The notes under the pieces were generated by a model. The model searched no databases, had not been told where the DNA came from, and saw only the letters and a program-made list of their open reading frames with translations. DNA of 64,000 nucleotides from Hesseltinella vesiculosa (taxonomy: Eukaryota; Mucoromycota; Mucoromycetes; Mucorales; Cunninghamellaceae). Positions 21,981 through 34,454 of the stretch are shown piece after piece (positions within the stretch are counted from its first letter, which is position 1; each line of letters starts with the position of its first letter). Made by a program: the position numbers and the translations under genes. The DNA lies in NCBI GenBank assembly GCA_002104935.1, contig MCGT01000006.1, positions 124,001 to 188,000 on the forward strand, written 5' to 3'.

Positions 21981-23732
21981 TTAGGCAATGATTTCAGTGA
22001 TCAAACCAGTACCAACAGTCTTGCCACCTTCACGGATGGTGAAACGTTGACCTTCTTCAAGGGCAATGTCGTGGACCAATTCACAGTTCATTTCAATGTT
22101 GTCACCAGGCATGACCAACTTGTGTTCGGCATCTTCACCACCTTCGGGGTGAGTCAAGGCGACAGTGACATCGGTGGTACGGATGAACATTTGGGGGCGG
22201 TAGTTGTTGACAAAGGGAGTGTGGCGACCACCTTCTTCCTTGGTCAAGATGTAGAATTGAGCCTTGAACTTGGTGTGGGACTTGATGGAGCCAGGGGCGC
22301 AGAGAACTTGACCACGGCGGATCTGTTCACGCTTCACACCACGCAACAAAGCACCCATGTTGTCACCAGCTTCACCGCGGTCCAATTCCTTGCGGAACAT
22401 TTCAACACCAGTCAGAGTGGTCTTCAAGGTGCTGCCGAGACTATCCCAGAGAAAGAATCAAAAATCTGTCAGAGGAGAGCCTGAAATCACAACCGCATGC
22501 ACTTACCCGACAATTTCGACTTCTTGACCCTTGGTCACAACACCACGTTCAACACGACCAGTGGCAACGGTACCACGACCAGAAATGGAGAACACATCTT
22601 CAATGGGCATCAAGAAGGGCTTGTCCAAATCACGGACAGGGGTGGGGATATGGGAGTCGACAGCAGCCATCAATTCCATGATGGCGTTTTCACCAATGGC
22701 AGGGTCACGACCTTCCAAAGCAGCCAAAGCAGAGCCCTTGACGATGGGGGTGGCTTCTCCATCGAAACCATACTCGCCAAGCAAGTCGCGCATTTCCATT
22801 TCGACCAATTCCAACATTTCTTCGTCATCGACAGCATCGACCTTGTTGATGAAGACAACCAAGTTTTGCACACCCACTTGACGGGCCAACAACAAATGTT
22901 CACGGGTTTGGGGCATTTGGCCGTCAGTGGCAGACACAACGATGATGGCACCATCCATTTGAGCAGCACCAGTAATCATGTTCTTGATGTAATCAGCGTG
23001 ACCAGGACAGTCAACGTGAGCATAGTGGCGGTTGTCAGTTTCGTATTCAACATGAGCAGTGGAGATGGTGATACCACGAGCCTTTTCTTCAGGAGCCTTG
23101 TCGATTTGGTTGTAGTCCATGAATTCGGCACCACCCTTGGTAGCCAAGGTCTTGGTGATGGCGGCAGTCAAGGTGGTCTTACCGTGATCGACGTGGCCAA
23201 TGGTACCAATGTTGACGTGGGGCTTACCACGAGCAAATTTGCCACCAGCTTCAGTAGCCATGGTACGGCGAGCTTGTAAGAAATGTGATGTCAGCTTATT
23301 ATGCCATGTCGTCATTTTCATCTTTTACACTTACCAAAGGTGATGATGCGAGAAGGAGCAGTCATGTAAGGCTTGACCAAGTTGGCGGTCTATGCATGTC
23401 AAAAAAAAGTTTAAAAGCAGAATCTGCCGATCTCCACTTCATGGCCCCTTTTTTTTTCTTTATCCTAATTTCTGTTCATTCTCTAACCAATCAAAGTTCC
23501 ACAGTAAAAGAAGGCTTACCATTTGGTTGCCGTGATGGAGAGCTTGACGAGCAGTCATCAGAGCTTTGTTTAAAAAAATATGTGAAAATGAGTGTCGGGT
23601 GTTGGAAGGATCGATCTCGGATTAAATTCAAAACTTACTGGAACGGGAAGCCACAGAGGAAACGCAACGGCGAGAAGCAATGCGGGTAGCAGGAAGAATG
23701 GCTTTGTTGGTAGCAGTCTTCAAGGCAAACAT
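21981..23732 (-). CDS. TUF1: Mitochondrial translation elongation factor Tu
   Basis: GTPase that delivers aminoacyl-tRNA to the mitochondrial ribosome. The first exons give a typical presequence ([20 protein letters not shown], then many Arg/Ser/Ala and [20 protein letters not shown]). The G domain shows [10 protein letters not shown] (G1), RGITIST (G2), DCPGHADYI (G3), FINKVDAV (G4, NKVD) and GSALAAL (G5). Domains 2 and 3 follow ([46 protein letters not shown]), ending [11 protein letters not shown]. Five exons are seen, the last joined through VEIVG-TLKTTL. The bacterial-type sequence and presequence make the mitochondrial assignment firm. It faces the SMPD4-like gene across 409 bp, a likely shared promoter region. 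Confidence 0.97.
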
Positions 23733-24141
23733 GATCGATGGGTGATTGGTAAAAAGAGGAGGAAAAAAGGAAGAAAAAAAAAAAAAGGTGGAGAAAAAAA
23801 ATTTGAACAAGGGCAACAGACGCTGGCTTCGAGCAGTCACTTGCCCAAATGCGGAAATGCCGCTGTTTCCAATCATGCGTCAAGTTCCTGTCATGACCTC
23901 AAATTGTGTTTGAGGAAACAGAACGGCACCATGCTGCCTTTTAGATATCCACCTTGTTTAATGGGTGATGCTTGCTACTGAAACTTTAAAGTTTTTTGAC
24001 CAAGCTCAGGAAGAAGTTCGCCAAACTCGTGCCCAATAGAAATGCGCGGTGTGGAAATGCGCTCAAAATGGTCGCACGCCCTTCTTTTTTTTTTTTTTTT
24101 TTTCCCCTTTTCGTGAACAAGTGCATTTTAGATCTGATGCT
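23733..24141. promoter_or_regulatory. Divergent promoter region, TUF1 / SMPD4-like gene
   Basis: Two start codons face away from each other across 409 bp. The region has an A-rich tract near TUF1 (23757-23801) and a T20 tract (24085-24104) ahead of the other gene. No TATA box was recognised. The bidirectional role is inferred from layout only. Confidence 0.45.
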
Positions 24142-26960
24142 ATGGAAAAGCATCAAGCATTCAAAAGCAAGGACGTGACCACCATATGTACGCACGTGCT
24201 ACAGTACTGCGACGAATTTATCAACTTTGCGCCCGATATTCTTCCTGATGCCTCTTCATCCTTGCACACTTTCTTACCGTCCCTTTTGACTTGCATCTTT
24301 GGTGCTCCCAAAACAAGGTACCTAGAAGGCAATCAACAATATCTTTGACTAATGCCTTTCTTTTGCAGAGGCTGGATTCAAACCGAATTAACGAACGAAC
24401 AAGATAGAGCCATTCAGCATCTCTTGCAGCCCAAGAGCGCCTTTATTGCTGCCCTTATCAAACTAAGCACTCAATCAGACTTTTGTTACGATGTTCTCAC
24501 AGACAAACTACCCGTAAGCATCTTGTGCACTACTCCAAATCGTTTTCCGTCTTTCCTGTCTCATGCCTCCTTTTGGTTAGGACGATATTCGACGTGCTTT
24601 GACGACCGGATCTGTACAATACCTCCCTCGCATTTACAATGAATGCATTTACCTTGACAAATCCAAAGTCATAAATTCGATCGATTACCGTGCTGCTGCC
24701 ACTCGCCAAGCGTCAGTGTTCCCCATGGCTGGTACAGGCGAGTACCGTGTGCGCTTCAATATGATCCAATTCTTTCTATATTACATGACGACCGCGCCTA
24801 CCTGGCCACCTTTACTTCCCCCTTCTCCCACACCAGCATCAGCAACGTCTTCCATCAATCCCTTTGCTCGCTCAGCCTTACCATTCACATCTTCGTCCAC
24901 TACGACGCCCTCTGCCACTGCTACAAGTACTACCGCTTCCACAACTTCCCAGCCTCCAACCAACACTGTGGAGTCTACGTTTCTATTGCCCGGGAAAATC
25001 AGGCCCATTCGTGAAGGGGTCTATCTCCAGCTCATCCAACAGTACATGGCAACATTTATCCCGTATGTCATCAATGAAGCTGAGGCATGCGTTCCTGGCA
25101 TTGAGTTCTTTTTCCAGGATGCTCTGATGGAAATTTGGGTACGTTCGCTTTGGATTCCCAGCGGCCAGAAGCTCTCCTTGGACATGGTAACCTGTCTTTT
25201 CATGTTTGTCAAGTATGTCATCACTGGTGATTTGCGCCGAGCTGTCATCAGCAACGCCGACAGCTTATTTGGCCGTCTGTATCAGCAACTCAAAGTTGAC
25301 TATTATCTATTGCTGTCACGCTGTGCTCTCAACTGGCAACGTGAGGACTCGTATATTTGGCTCTTGAACCTTTGGACACTCTGGTCATCTCCTTGGAAGT
25401 ACACCTCCACTGAGATCTTACAGGGAGCTCCCAAAAATAGGGACGAATGGTCACGATTCAAAAGCAAGGCGCGTGTTGACCATAGTCCCTTGGATGAAGG
25501 CTGGGCTCTCTTCCTCCTGGACAACGCCTGCTATTATGTCACTCTAGTTGATGTCTTCCTTCAGCGCCTGTCCACTTCCACGCTACCAGATCGACTCTTA
25601 CCTTCACCCACTCCTGCTCCCACCAATCCTACTTTGGCTACAGCAACCGCAATGCCGAGCGGCAACGCCAATGGCTTACAGCCCACCTCTTTAACGACTC
25701 CTCTTTCAGCCAGCAAACCGATTTATCCGCCGGTCATACCTGTCATACCGGCTGCAAGTACTGCCATGCGACCCGGCCCTGCTGCCCAGCCACACCCCGT
25801 TCAGCCAGCAGCTCCGTTACAAGGCACATCATTGTACGGTGAGCTTGTGCTGATCAATCAGCTCCTTGACCTGTGGCAGACGCAAGGTATGGTGCCACTA
25901 CTGCGACTGGTCGAAGACGGTATCGAGGCGACCGAAGCGGAAACATCGACCCTGATTGACACGCATACGTACTTGGCCAACTTTTTACGGCATACCAGAG
26001 ACCAGATCATTGCTCACACCCCATTAGCACCACCCTCGCATCTGGCCAAGGTCTCTGATGCTCTCACCGATATGACCTCGTTGGGCGATAGAGCATTAGT
26101 TCGTGATAAGCTTAAGCAGCAACATCAATGGATCCGCGCTGTCCAAGGTGGTACTCAAGTACCTTGGAAAGCAAGCCGACTGTATTCCGCATCCCGAAAT
26201 CCTCGACAGGAAACGCTCACCAAGACCTTGGACACCCTTTCCTTGGCTGTCAAACGACGCCAGCCTCCACCACCTTCCACTCTCAAAAAAATCGGTGCGC
26301 CCTGGACGCCATTTGGTCAGCCTACCGCCAGTACCACGACAGAGTCTCAGAAACAAGACGCTGAATCCATCTCTGAGATCCTTGTCTCCCTGTCAACTAC
26401 ACTGGAGGTACGGGAACGGACATGGGTGTTACATAGAATGAAGAATGGGCAGGACTGACAATTTGCGTTATCTCACCTTTACTTTTTTTATGCATTGGTC
26501 ATCCCTAGGTCCCAGTACCTGACAGTTCAGCGATTGAATCAGCGACAACATCAACACCCATCAACCATACCAAACCCAGCCTATCAACCGCGACCGCGTC
26601 AGCATCCACTTTGCAGGCCCCCTCCTTCACCACCGCTACTCGACGCAAAACTGTAAAAGATATCATCCCACTTGGACCCCGACCCGATACCATTGTGCAT
26701 TCGTACGAAAGCGCCTTTTTACTGAAGAACACCTACAGACTGGATTGTGCTGTGAAACATATTGCAAGTCAAATGATACAGACGAGCACGTCAAGAATGA
26801 TGACCTTTTTTTTTTTTGTTCATAGTGGCGTCGGTGGATCTACCATTATTGCAACAGTGCTGGACCAGATCCCCGTGTCAGCTTTCGATTCCTTGCCACA
26901 CCCGCCAATGTAATATACATCATTTTGCTTGTCATTCTTATTTTCCACCTCGTCTTTTAA
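24142..26960 (+). CDS. SMPD4-like (neutral sphingomyelinase 3 family) tail-anchored protein
   Basis: Resembles SMPD4, an ER/nuclear-envelope protein first described as a neutral sphingomyelinase. The first exons read MEKHQAFKSKDVTTICTHVL, then HTFLPSLLTCIFG and RGWIQTELTNEQDRAIQHLL. A long exon (about 24581-26407) holds FNMIQFFLYYMTTA, the LNLWTLWSSPWKY helix and EWSRFKSKARVDHS, and Pro/Ser/Thr-rich loops. The final exon (26826-26960), reached through an acceptor at TTCATAG, gives RVSFRFLATPANVIYIILLV and ends in a hydrophobic anchor, mirroring the SMPD4 C-terminus. The position of one donor before that exon is not fixed. No catalytic motif is visible; human SMPD4 activity itself is debated. 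The family call rests on pattern similarity over several blocks. Confidence 0.7.
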
Positions 26961-28242
26961 TGTAATCTTTGGTAAGCAATAAATAAATAAAAGCCCGCTT
27001 GCATTTTCCACGAAAGAATCTCTTCAGCTGCAGTACGTGTGGCAATATGCAATGCACGATACAATTTGGCTGGAGAATCGGAGGTGTCAAAACGAACCTG
27101 ATTAAGCATTGGCTAGGCGGCCTGCACCAATCGACGCGGTTTTTTCAGCACCAGCATCGTTTATGCACTTGCATACTCGTACAAAAACGTAGAACGATCA
27201 CTCAAATAACTGTGTAGCCTAAGTTTTTTTCACTTCATTTTGAAAAAAATGGAAACGAGTGGTCAAATTCAATTTCCGCTTAGTGCCCGCCATTCCAGGC
27301 TGGTGCCAATGCAAATGCATTCCAGAGCAATCCAGAATTCCAGAGACCCGATTTGACGAAATCATTTTATAAAAGGAAAAAGATGAAGAAGCGCCAATGT
27401 TGTGAACATCTTGATCAATGTTGCACTTAATAAAGGCAATCCAGCCCGCCCAAGGGAGTATCCGCTCTCGCTGATCACCAAACTAGGAATGGCAGGCGCT
27501 TTGCGGAAATTGAATTTAGCCGCTCATCTCCACTTTTTTTTAATGAAAATGAAAAAAAAAAAACTTAGGCTACACAGCATGTTTGAGTGATCTGATCGAT
27601 GTGAGATTTTGTATGTATACGCTAGTGCATAAATGATGATGGAGCTGAAAAAAGTGCGCCGATTAATGTAGGCCGCCCAGCCAATGTTTGATCAGGTTCG
27701 TTTTGACACCTCCGATTCTCCAGCTAAAAAAATACCATTTTCCCCAAGAGGACACCCAGGCGATCTGATCAAAACTCGCAGTGCAGATTGCTTTCAATAA
27801 ATTCACCCCAAATTTTGCATAATAGCGCTAAATCATAAGAATTGACTATGTCGACGACTGATACTCCATATGTACTGTTTATCCTGGGACGACCATCCTC
27901 ACGGGCTTAAAAACGCGTTCATCACAAAAGACACAATGCTTCCTCGAACGGCTGTACTTTCACGATTTTGATTGGTTCGTGCTTTCAACAAAAGGCGCAT
28001 TTTTTATAGTTGCTGGCACACTGGGCAATGACACGAGCCTCTTGGATAGTAAGCTATAATACCAGGAGTGTACTGACCCTGTCTACATGAGCTAGACCAG
28101 AACTAGATGCCTATTTTTACGAGAAAGGACCAATCAACGAAGTGGCATGAAAAAAAGTGGTTGAGCAATCGGGGAAAAATAGGCGGGCAGGGCTGATTTT
28201 TTTTATTTTCGTTTCATTTTGACACATTTTTTTTTATAAAGG
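26961..28242. other. Repeat-containing intergenic region
   Basis: 1.28 kb between two + strand genes. More than half is the inverted-repeat element at 27,068-27,725 and its homologous right flank to about 27,870. The remainder, which should hold the NDUFAF7 promoter, has no gene. Confidence 0.6.
27068..27725. mobile_element. MITE-like inverted-repeat element, ~240-bp arms
   Basis: The left arm (27068-27296) begins GGCTGGAGAATCGGAGGTGT and the right arm (27486-27725) is its diverged reverse complement (CACCTCCGATTCTCCAGCT at the end). Internal blocks also pair: TCACTCAAA, GTGTAGCCTAAG with a T run, and AAATTCAATTTCCGC. About 190 bp lies between the arms. Arm identity looks like 80-85 percent, so this is older than the palindromes at 16 and 57 kb. 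No clear target-site duplication was found. The outer right flank, to about 27870, also matches the copy at 3.5 kb, so the true family unit may extend beyond the inverted repeat. No coding capacity. Confidence 0.8.
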
Positions 28243-30104
28243 ATGATCCGTGCCGCCTTGCCTTTCATTCGATCGCGATCAACTCTGATTAAACAATGTA
28301 CTCATTATAACCGATATTCTACAGCTCCAGTCAAAGAACCCTTGTCTCCATTGGCGAAACATCTTACGGATTCCATCAAGGTACTTTTTTTTTAATCTAT
28401 ACAACAATGACACCTGTCCTCACGCTTGACGCTCCATTGGTCACTTTAGCTGACTGGCCCGATCACTGTAGCTCATTACATGCGCCAGGTGCTGGTAAAT
28501 CCAATGAGCGGCTATTACATGAAAGGCGATGTGTTTGGCCAACAAGGTGATTTCGTGACATCACCTGAAATCAGCCAAATGTTTGGCGAGGTTAGCTTCA
28601 TGATCCTCTTTATACATTATACCAACTCACTTCTCACTATCGTATTTTTTTTTCTCATTGTAGCTCTGTGGCGTTTGGTACTTGACTGAGTGGATGCGTC
28701 TTGGGAAGCCAGAACGAATCCAAGTGGTTGAATTTGGCCCTGGTCGCGGTACACTAATGGGCGACATGATCCGTGTAGGCCTTTTTTTTTTGTTTCTTGG
28801 GGCTACCTGCTATTGATGCTCACCTCTTTTATATGTTTCATTCACAGACCTGGAAGCAATTCCCTTACTTTTACAAGACCATTTCTGGGATTCACTTGGT
28901 GGAGGCTAGTCCGGGCTTGCGAAAAATGCAACGGGCAGCACTAGTCAAGGGGTCCTCCGACGAAGATGTGAAGCGTGAGCAAACAGCTGAAACAGCTGGA
29001 ATGAACCCTTTGGAATCGATCCAAGCTGAAGATGGCCTGACTATCCATTGGCATGATGGCGTTGAATTAGTTCCACGTAAGGAAGGTTCCTCCCAAAACA
29101 TAAATGTAGAGAAACGTTGGAACGTCCTAACTTAAATTTCTTATACCGCTTTTTCGTAGAGCAATGGACCATGGTGATGGCTCACGAGTTTTTTGATGCC
29201 CTGCCTGTACACAGCTTCGAGGTAAAGTTTTTTTCTCAGTACCATAAGCTCAAACTTATTATTTTTTGCCTGCAGAAAACAGCTGATGGGTGGCGTGAAC
29301 TTTTGGTGAACATTGATGAAACAGAGGAGAGGTAAAGAGATCAGGTTGGCTATTTTTTTTTTTTTTTGATTTGCATTAAACTCGGTGACAAACCTTGATT
29401 TTTTTTGGATAGTGAACACAACTTTAGATTGGTGCGATCACCAGCCGATACGATGGCCGGCAAATTCTTTATGCAGGGCGAAACTTACAAAGATCACAAG
29501 GACGGTGATCGAATTGAAATCTCACCAGACAGCTGGTCCATTGCAGAACACATTGCAAAGTTGCTGCATGCCAATGGAGGTGCTGGCCTTGTGATTGATT
29601 ATGGTCAGGACCACATTCAAGGTGACACCCTTCGTGTAAGTTTGCCTTGAAACTTTGGCTAGGCGGGAAACGAAATGCTGATCACATATTTTGAACAAAA
29701 AAGGCTATCCGCCAACATGAATTTGTCCATCCAATGACAGACCCTGGCAGTGCTGATTTGAGTGTGGATGTAGACTTTGAAGCACTGAAGCGCAAGATAC
29801 AAAACAATGGTAAGGAAGTAAACAAAATGTGAGGGATGAAGATAAGGCTCAATTCTTCTTTTGTGTAGACGTGTCTGTGTATGGGCCTGAGACGCAGTCG
29901 ATTTTCCTACAATCCCTTGGTATCCAAGCACGTGCTGAAATGCTCCTGAAAAATGCAACGACTCGTGAAGCGCGCAATAACATTATTCAAAGTCTCAAAC
30001 GATTGTTGGACCCTGCCATGATGGGAAGGATTTACAAAGTTCTCGCTTTTGCTAACGATGCCGGTAAACAGGAAAAGCCGGTTGGCTATCAGCACTTGGG
30101 CTAG
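28243..30104 (+). CDS. NDUFAF7/MidA-type mitochondrial arginine methyltransferase
   Basis: SAM-dependent methyltransferase of the DUF185 family; human NDUFAF7 symmetrically dimethylates NDUFS2 during complex I assembly. The first exon gives a mitochondrial-type leader (MIRAALPFIRSRSTLIKQ). Exon 2 has the family signature ITVAHYMRQVLVNPMSGYYM then FGQQGDFVTSPEISQMFGE. Later exons give the SAM site VVEFGPGRGTLMGDM, IHLVEASPGLRKMQ, MVMAHEFFDALPVHSFE, GGAGLVIDYGQDH, and the end RIYKVLAFANDAGKQ. Introns are 60-100 bp, each with a T-rich tract. The host therefore probably has complex I. The ATG at 28243 is the first one and opens the leader. Confidence 0.94.
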
Positions 30105-30192
30105 GACCAAGCAATCGTTCCCTTTGGATACACACAATGGCTTAGATCAAGATACATTTTCTTTGTAATATTGTCAACATGCATTTTTATTT

Positions 30193-30399
30193 TTAGTAAT
30201 GACAGTGGAAGGCAATGGTGACATTGAGGTTGTCCCAGCGTTGGTTTTTTCCAGGAGCCTGTGGGAATTTAGAAAAAAAATGACCGCAACGTGTGACTCA
30301 TTGTAAAGAGGGTTGACTTGCAGCAATGGTGAGCTGAGCAGGACCGAAGGCCGCGAAAATGGGCCAGGGTGGACGTGCGAAAGTTTCCAGATCAGACAT
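30193..30399 (-). CDS. Possible small two-exon gene, unrecognised
   Basis: An ATG at 30399 opens MSDLETFARPPWPIFAAFGP then AQLTIA. If a GC donor with the strong consensus GCAAGT (after ACC-ATT-GCT) is spliced to the CACAG acceptor near 30260, the frame continues PGKNQRWDNLNVTIAFHCHY to a stop at 30193, about 47 residues. The first part is Pro- and aromatic-rich like a small membrane or respiratory-chain subunit, but I recognise no family. It converges with NDUFAF7, ending 88 bp from its stop. It could be spurious. Confidence 0.35.
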
Positions 30400-31762
30400 A
30401 ACGCCATAATTTTTCTCAGGGCTACTCTTTTGGACTAAAATCACTGTTTATGTCAATTTTTGTATTGAAATCAGTGGACAGTAGCACGTGCTCTGATCGC
30501 TAAAAAACTTGCAAGTCCCATGAGCAAGGCTCTTACGAGCCGCTTCCCTTTTTATCACCTTCATGGGAAACTGACTGGAATAATGAAAAAAGCCAAGAGA
30601 TCAAAAAGTCAAAAAATCAACACTCCTCATTTTTAAGGTTTGATCACTGACTCCCCGCCCTTTTTCTTTACACTGCTTCTTTTTCTCCAGTTTCCTCGGT
30701 ATTGCCATAGCAACCCAAAACGACAATGGCCATTTTTAGAAGCCGAAGATTCTAAAAGTGTTATCTATCACCTGCGTCTTGACAGTAGACTGCTCTTATC
30801 CGTCTCTCTCGGCCAGCACAATTGATTCCTGACGTGAGATTTGAGGCGAAGACGGCCATGTGTTACAGCCGAAGGGTGTGAAGAGACTGGTGACACAGGC
30901 AATATCATAAGTAAGAATTTGTCTCCTTTTGTGGACTTGAGTGAACGCTGACAGAAAGAGAACCTCGAGAAGATGTGATTTTTTTTTTTTTTTGCAGCGC
31001 CCATCATGTGCGTTCAATCCAAAGGATAAACTTTTTTTGTGCCCCATCAAGAAAAGAAAAAAATCAGCTAAATGACCTGCCCAATGCTTCAATGCCATTT
31101 CAATGTAAGCATTTTCTTTTTTAAAAAAAAGACCCCTACTATGGCGTTTAGAGCCTAGCAAATGATGACATCTTCGCTTTAAGTGATCTCATCCCAGAAA
31201 ATAGGAATCCTCTGAAATGAAAGCACCAAGCGATTTCAACATGTGTAACCAAATCAGTTTCCATACCGCTGGATAAACCTTCCATTATTGCCTGTTATTA
31301 CTATAAAAAAATTCAACCTCGCACAAGATAAAAAAAAAAAAAAAGTTATCAGCTTGCCAGTCAAACACTCCGCCATTCCATGGTGAAAGTGAACTTCTCG
31401 ATTGCACCTTTTTTAGCATTTTTTATTGCAATAACTCATGAGCACATAAATGCACAAGTTTCCTTTATAGAAATTACCTCCAATTAAAGAAAGATTAAGG
31501 TTCCAGGGCTTTTTGCTCGTCAAGTTATCGTCTCCAACCAGACACCAGGAAGAATGACTCCATGACTCCTTTGGCTCCAAGTTTGGAAAAAGAGTGTGAA
31601 CACACGATGACATTGGGGGCCCTCATAAATAAGAATTGAGTCATGCCTTCTTTTTTTTCGCATTTTTTTCCTCTTGTTCTTGTCCTTGATCTGTTCCATT
31701 TTTTTGTTTAGTTGCCTTTCTATTTATTTTGTTCACCCCCTTGAATGGTAGCTTGATTTTTA
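30400..31762. other. Large gap without a supported gene
   Basis: 1.36 kb upstream of the first OPT transporter. Both strands carry short frames broken by homopolymer runs. No tRNA-like fold, transposase or conserved protein was recognised. An 8-bp symmetric site AGCACGTGCT (30483-30492) contains an E-box core. The 3' part presumably holds the transporter promoter. Confidence 0.5.
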
Positions 31763-34454
31763 ATGTCAGACCATCACGAAGAGACACACTATACAGAGGA
31801 AACTCTGAAAACCAAAACCCAAGAAGGTGTTTGGCAATCAGATGAAAAAGAAGAAGTCGTAGACGTCATTGACACGCGCGACATCAAGAAGGACTTGGAA
31901 AACGACTACACTGACGTCGAAAATCTTGATGAAGAAGACCTTGATATTTCCAACGTCAACAAAATCGTCGGTCTGACCGATGATCCTGAACTCAAATGCT
32001 TTACCGTGCGTGCCATGATCGTGGCCACTGGTATGGCTGCTCTCAGTGCTTCCATTGCCCAGCTTATGTTCTTCAAGCCTGTCTCCACCCCTTTGTCCAA
32101 CACCTTCGTGTTAATGTTTGCCTATGTCTTCTCCAGCTTGTGGTCCAGATTCATCCCTCAAGGTGGTTGGTTGAATCCTTTCCCCTTTAACCACAAAGAA
32201 TTCGCCTGTATCTACGTGTGTGTAAACGCCGCCAATGCCTCCGCTTATGCCACCTGGATTATCTCTGCCCAAGACCTTTACTACAAAGCCCAGCCTTCTG
32301 AAGCTGGTGCTTTCTTCTTAATTCTGGCCACTCAGATGGTTGGTTATGGCATTGCTGGTCAATTGCGTCGCTTCTTGGTGTTCCCTCCCAACATGATTTG
32401 GTAAGCATGAACGGGAAAAAAAAAAAAAAAAAACTCTCACACCTTTTTTTTTTTTTTACTTAGGCCCCAGACCTTGCCCATCGTGACCATGATCAAGTCC
32501 CTTGCTCACGATGACAAGAGCCACAGTCAAAAGCGTGCCCGTTACTTCTTCATTGTGTTTGGTATCATCTTCGTGTATGAAATCATTCCTCAATACATGT
32601 TCCCTATGTTGGGTGCCTTCTCTATCTTCTGTCTGGCCAAGAACGACTCGCCCATGTTCCAACATCTCTTTGGTGGTAGCGGTGTCAACGAAGGTTTGGG
32701 TATTCTGGAACTCTGCTTCGACTGGAACTATCTTACCTACTACACGTAAGCATCCAAATCAAAACGAAAAAGAAAAAAAAAACATTGATTCTCCGACATT
32801 GACTTTCGATTTGTAATCACAGCCCCTTGGTGCTGCCCATGTGGGTGCAAGCCAACATTTATGGTGGTATCTTGTTGATGTGGTTGATCATTCCCCTCTT
32901 GTATTACACCAACGTGTGGAATGCCCAAAACTTCAAGTTCCTGTCCAACGCTATTTGGGCTATCAACCAAACTGACGGCACCTCCTATGTTTACCCTCAA
33001 GCCGACATTTTGGACCAAGACAATGCCATCAACTTCACCGCTGTCGATGAAATTGGCAACCCCTTGTATGCTACTAGCTTGGCCTTTAGTTACATCATCA
33101 TCAACATGGGTGTCACTGCATCCATCACACACATTATTCTTTTCTATGGCAAGCAAATCTGGGCTAGCTTCAAGAACGCCCGCTCCTCATACCATGACTT
33201 TGATGACCCTCACAACAAGTTGATGCAAAGCTACAAAGAAGTAAGCACAAAAAAAAACTTATCAAATACAATATAGACTCATTTTCTCCTCCCTAATTAT
33301 TCAGGTGCCAAACTGGTGGTACTACATTATCTACGTTTTGGGTATGGCTATCAACATTGGCTTGGCCTACGCCAACCACAGTTCCCTGCCTGCTTGGGGT
33401 GTTATCTTTGCCATTGTCCTGTCCACCGTGCTGTCTCTCCCCATGAACATGATCCAAGCCGTCACTGGTCAAGGCTTTGGCTTGTAAGTGCGATTGTGCG
33501 TCAGCAAGTGACCATCGACTGAACTGTTTTCCTCCCAAAAAAAAAAAAAAAAAAAAAAAATAGGAACGTCGTTGCTGAAATGATTTTCGGTTTCATCATG
33601 CCTGGTTATCCTGTGGCCAACATGTACTTCAAGACCTTGGGCTTCAATACTCTCTACCAAGCTGGTAACATGGGTAATGACTTGAAGGTTGGTCACTACA
33701 TGAAGGTGCCTCCTCGCTTCACCTTTGGTTTCCAACTCTGGGGCACACTTATCGGCAGTATTTTCAACTACATCGTAAACATCTCCGTCCTCAAGAACGA
33801 ACGTGAAGTCCTTCTCGACCAAAATGGTGGTACCAACATCTGGTCTGGTGCTGGCCCTCAGACAATTAACTCGGCTGCCATCACTTGGGGTGGTATTGGT
33901 AAGTCCTGGATGTGACCATTAAAAATGAAAAGCATCCTCATTTATTTTTACTTTTTATCATAGGTCCCATGAGAATGTTTGGCCCTTCCACTCCTTACTA
34001 CATGGTGCTCTATGCTTTCATCATCGGCTTTGCTGCTCCTATTCCTGGTTACGTCTTGCACCGCCTGTTCCCCAACGTTGGTTTCAAGTACATCAACGTG
34101 CCTATGATCATGATTGGTCTTGCCACTTTGCCCGGTACAAACGCTAGCTGGATCACTTGCTCAATGATCCTTGTTATTGTCAGTCAATGGTTCGTCAAGC
34201 GCCGTTACCATAACTGGTACATCAAGTACAACTACTTGACCTCTGCTGCTCTTGACTCTGGCACCTCTCTCATGGTGTTCTTCCTCGGCTTTGCTGTCTA
34301 TGGCTCTGGCAGTGGTGTCGTCTACAACTTCCCTATCTGGTGGGGTAACCGTCTTGGTAAGTCAATACTTTCATTTTTCTTCTTCATCTGCTCATCGTTT
34401 TTTTTTTTTTTTACAGATGCTGACCATCTTGACCAATGCTGTCTGAACTGCTAG
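31763..34454 (+). CDS. OPT-family oligopeptide transporter, copy 1
   Basis: Proton-coupled oligopeptide transporter of the plasma membrane. An acidic cytosolic N-terminus (~75 residues) leads to NKIVGLTDDPELKCFTVRAM, and about 14 hydrophobic segments follow. OPT signatures are GGWLNPFPFNHKEFACIYVC (the NPGPFNxKEH motif, here with KEF), QYMFPMLGAFSIFC, the GNMGNDLKVGHYMKVPPR block (KIPPR motif) and FVKRRYHNWYIKYNYLTSAA. It ends LDQCCLNC, a common C-terminus of this family. Seven exons with 60-100 bp introns give about 760 residues. A closely related copy lies in opposite orientation at 37.6-40.3 kb. Peptide versus glutathione or metal-chelate specificity cannot be read here. Confidence 0.95.

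Noticed and set aside
22497..23279. 260-codon open frame on the + strand
   Set aside because: It is exactly antisense to the EF-Tu G domain, with His/Asp/Gly-rich composition produced by the complement of a highly biased gene.
28234..28240. TATAAA just before the NDUFAF7 start
   Set aside because: Only about 3-9 nt from the ATG, too close to act as a core promoter TATA box.
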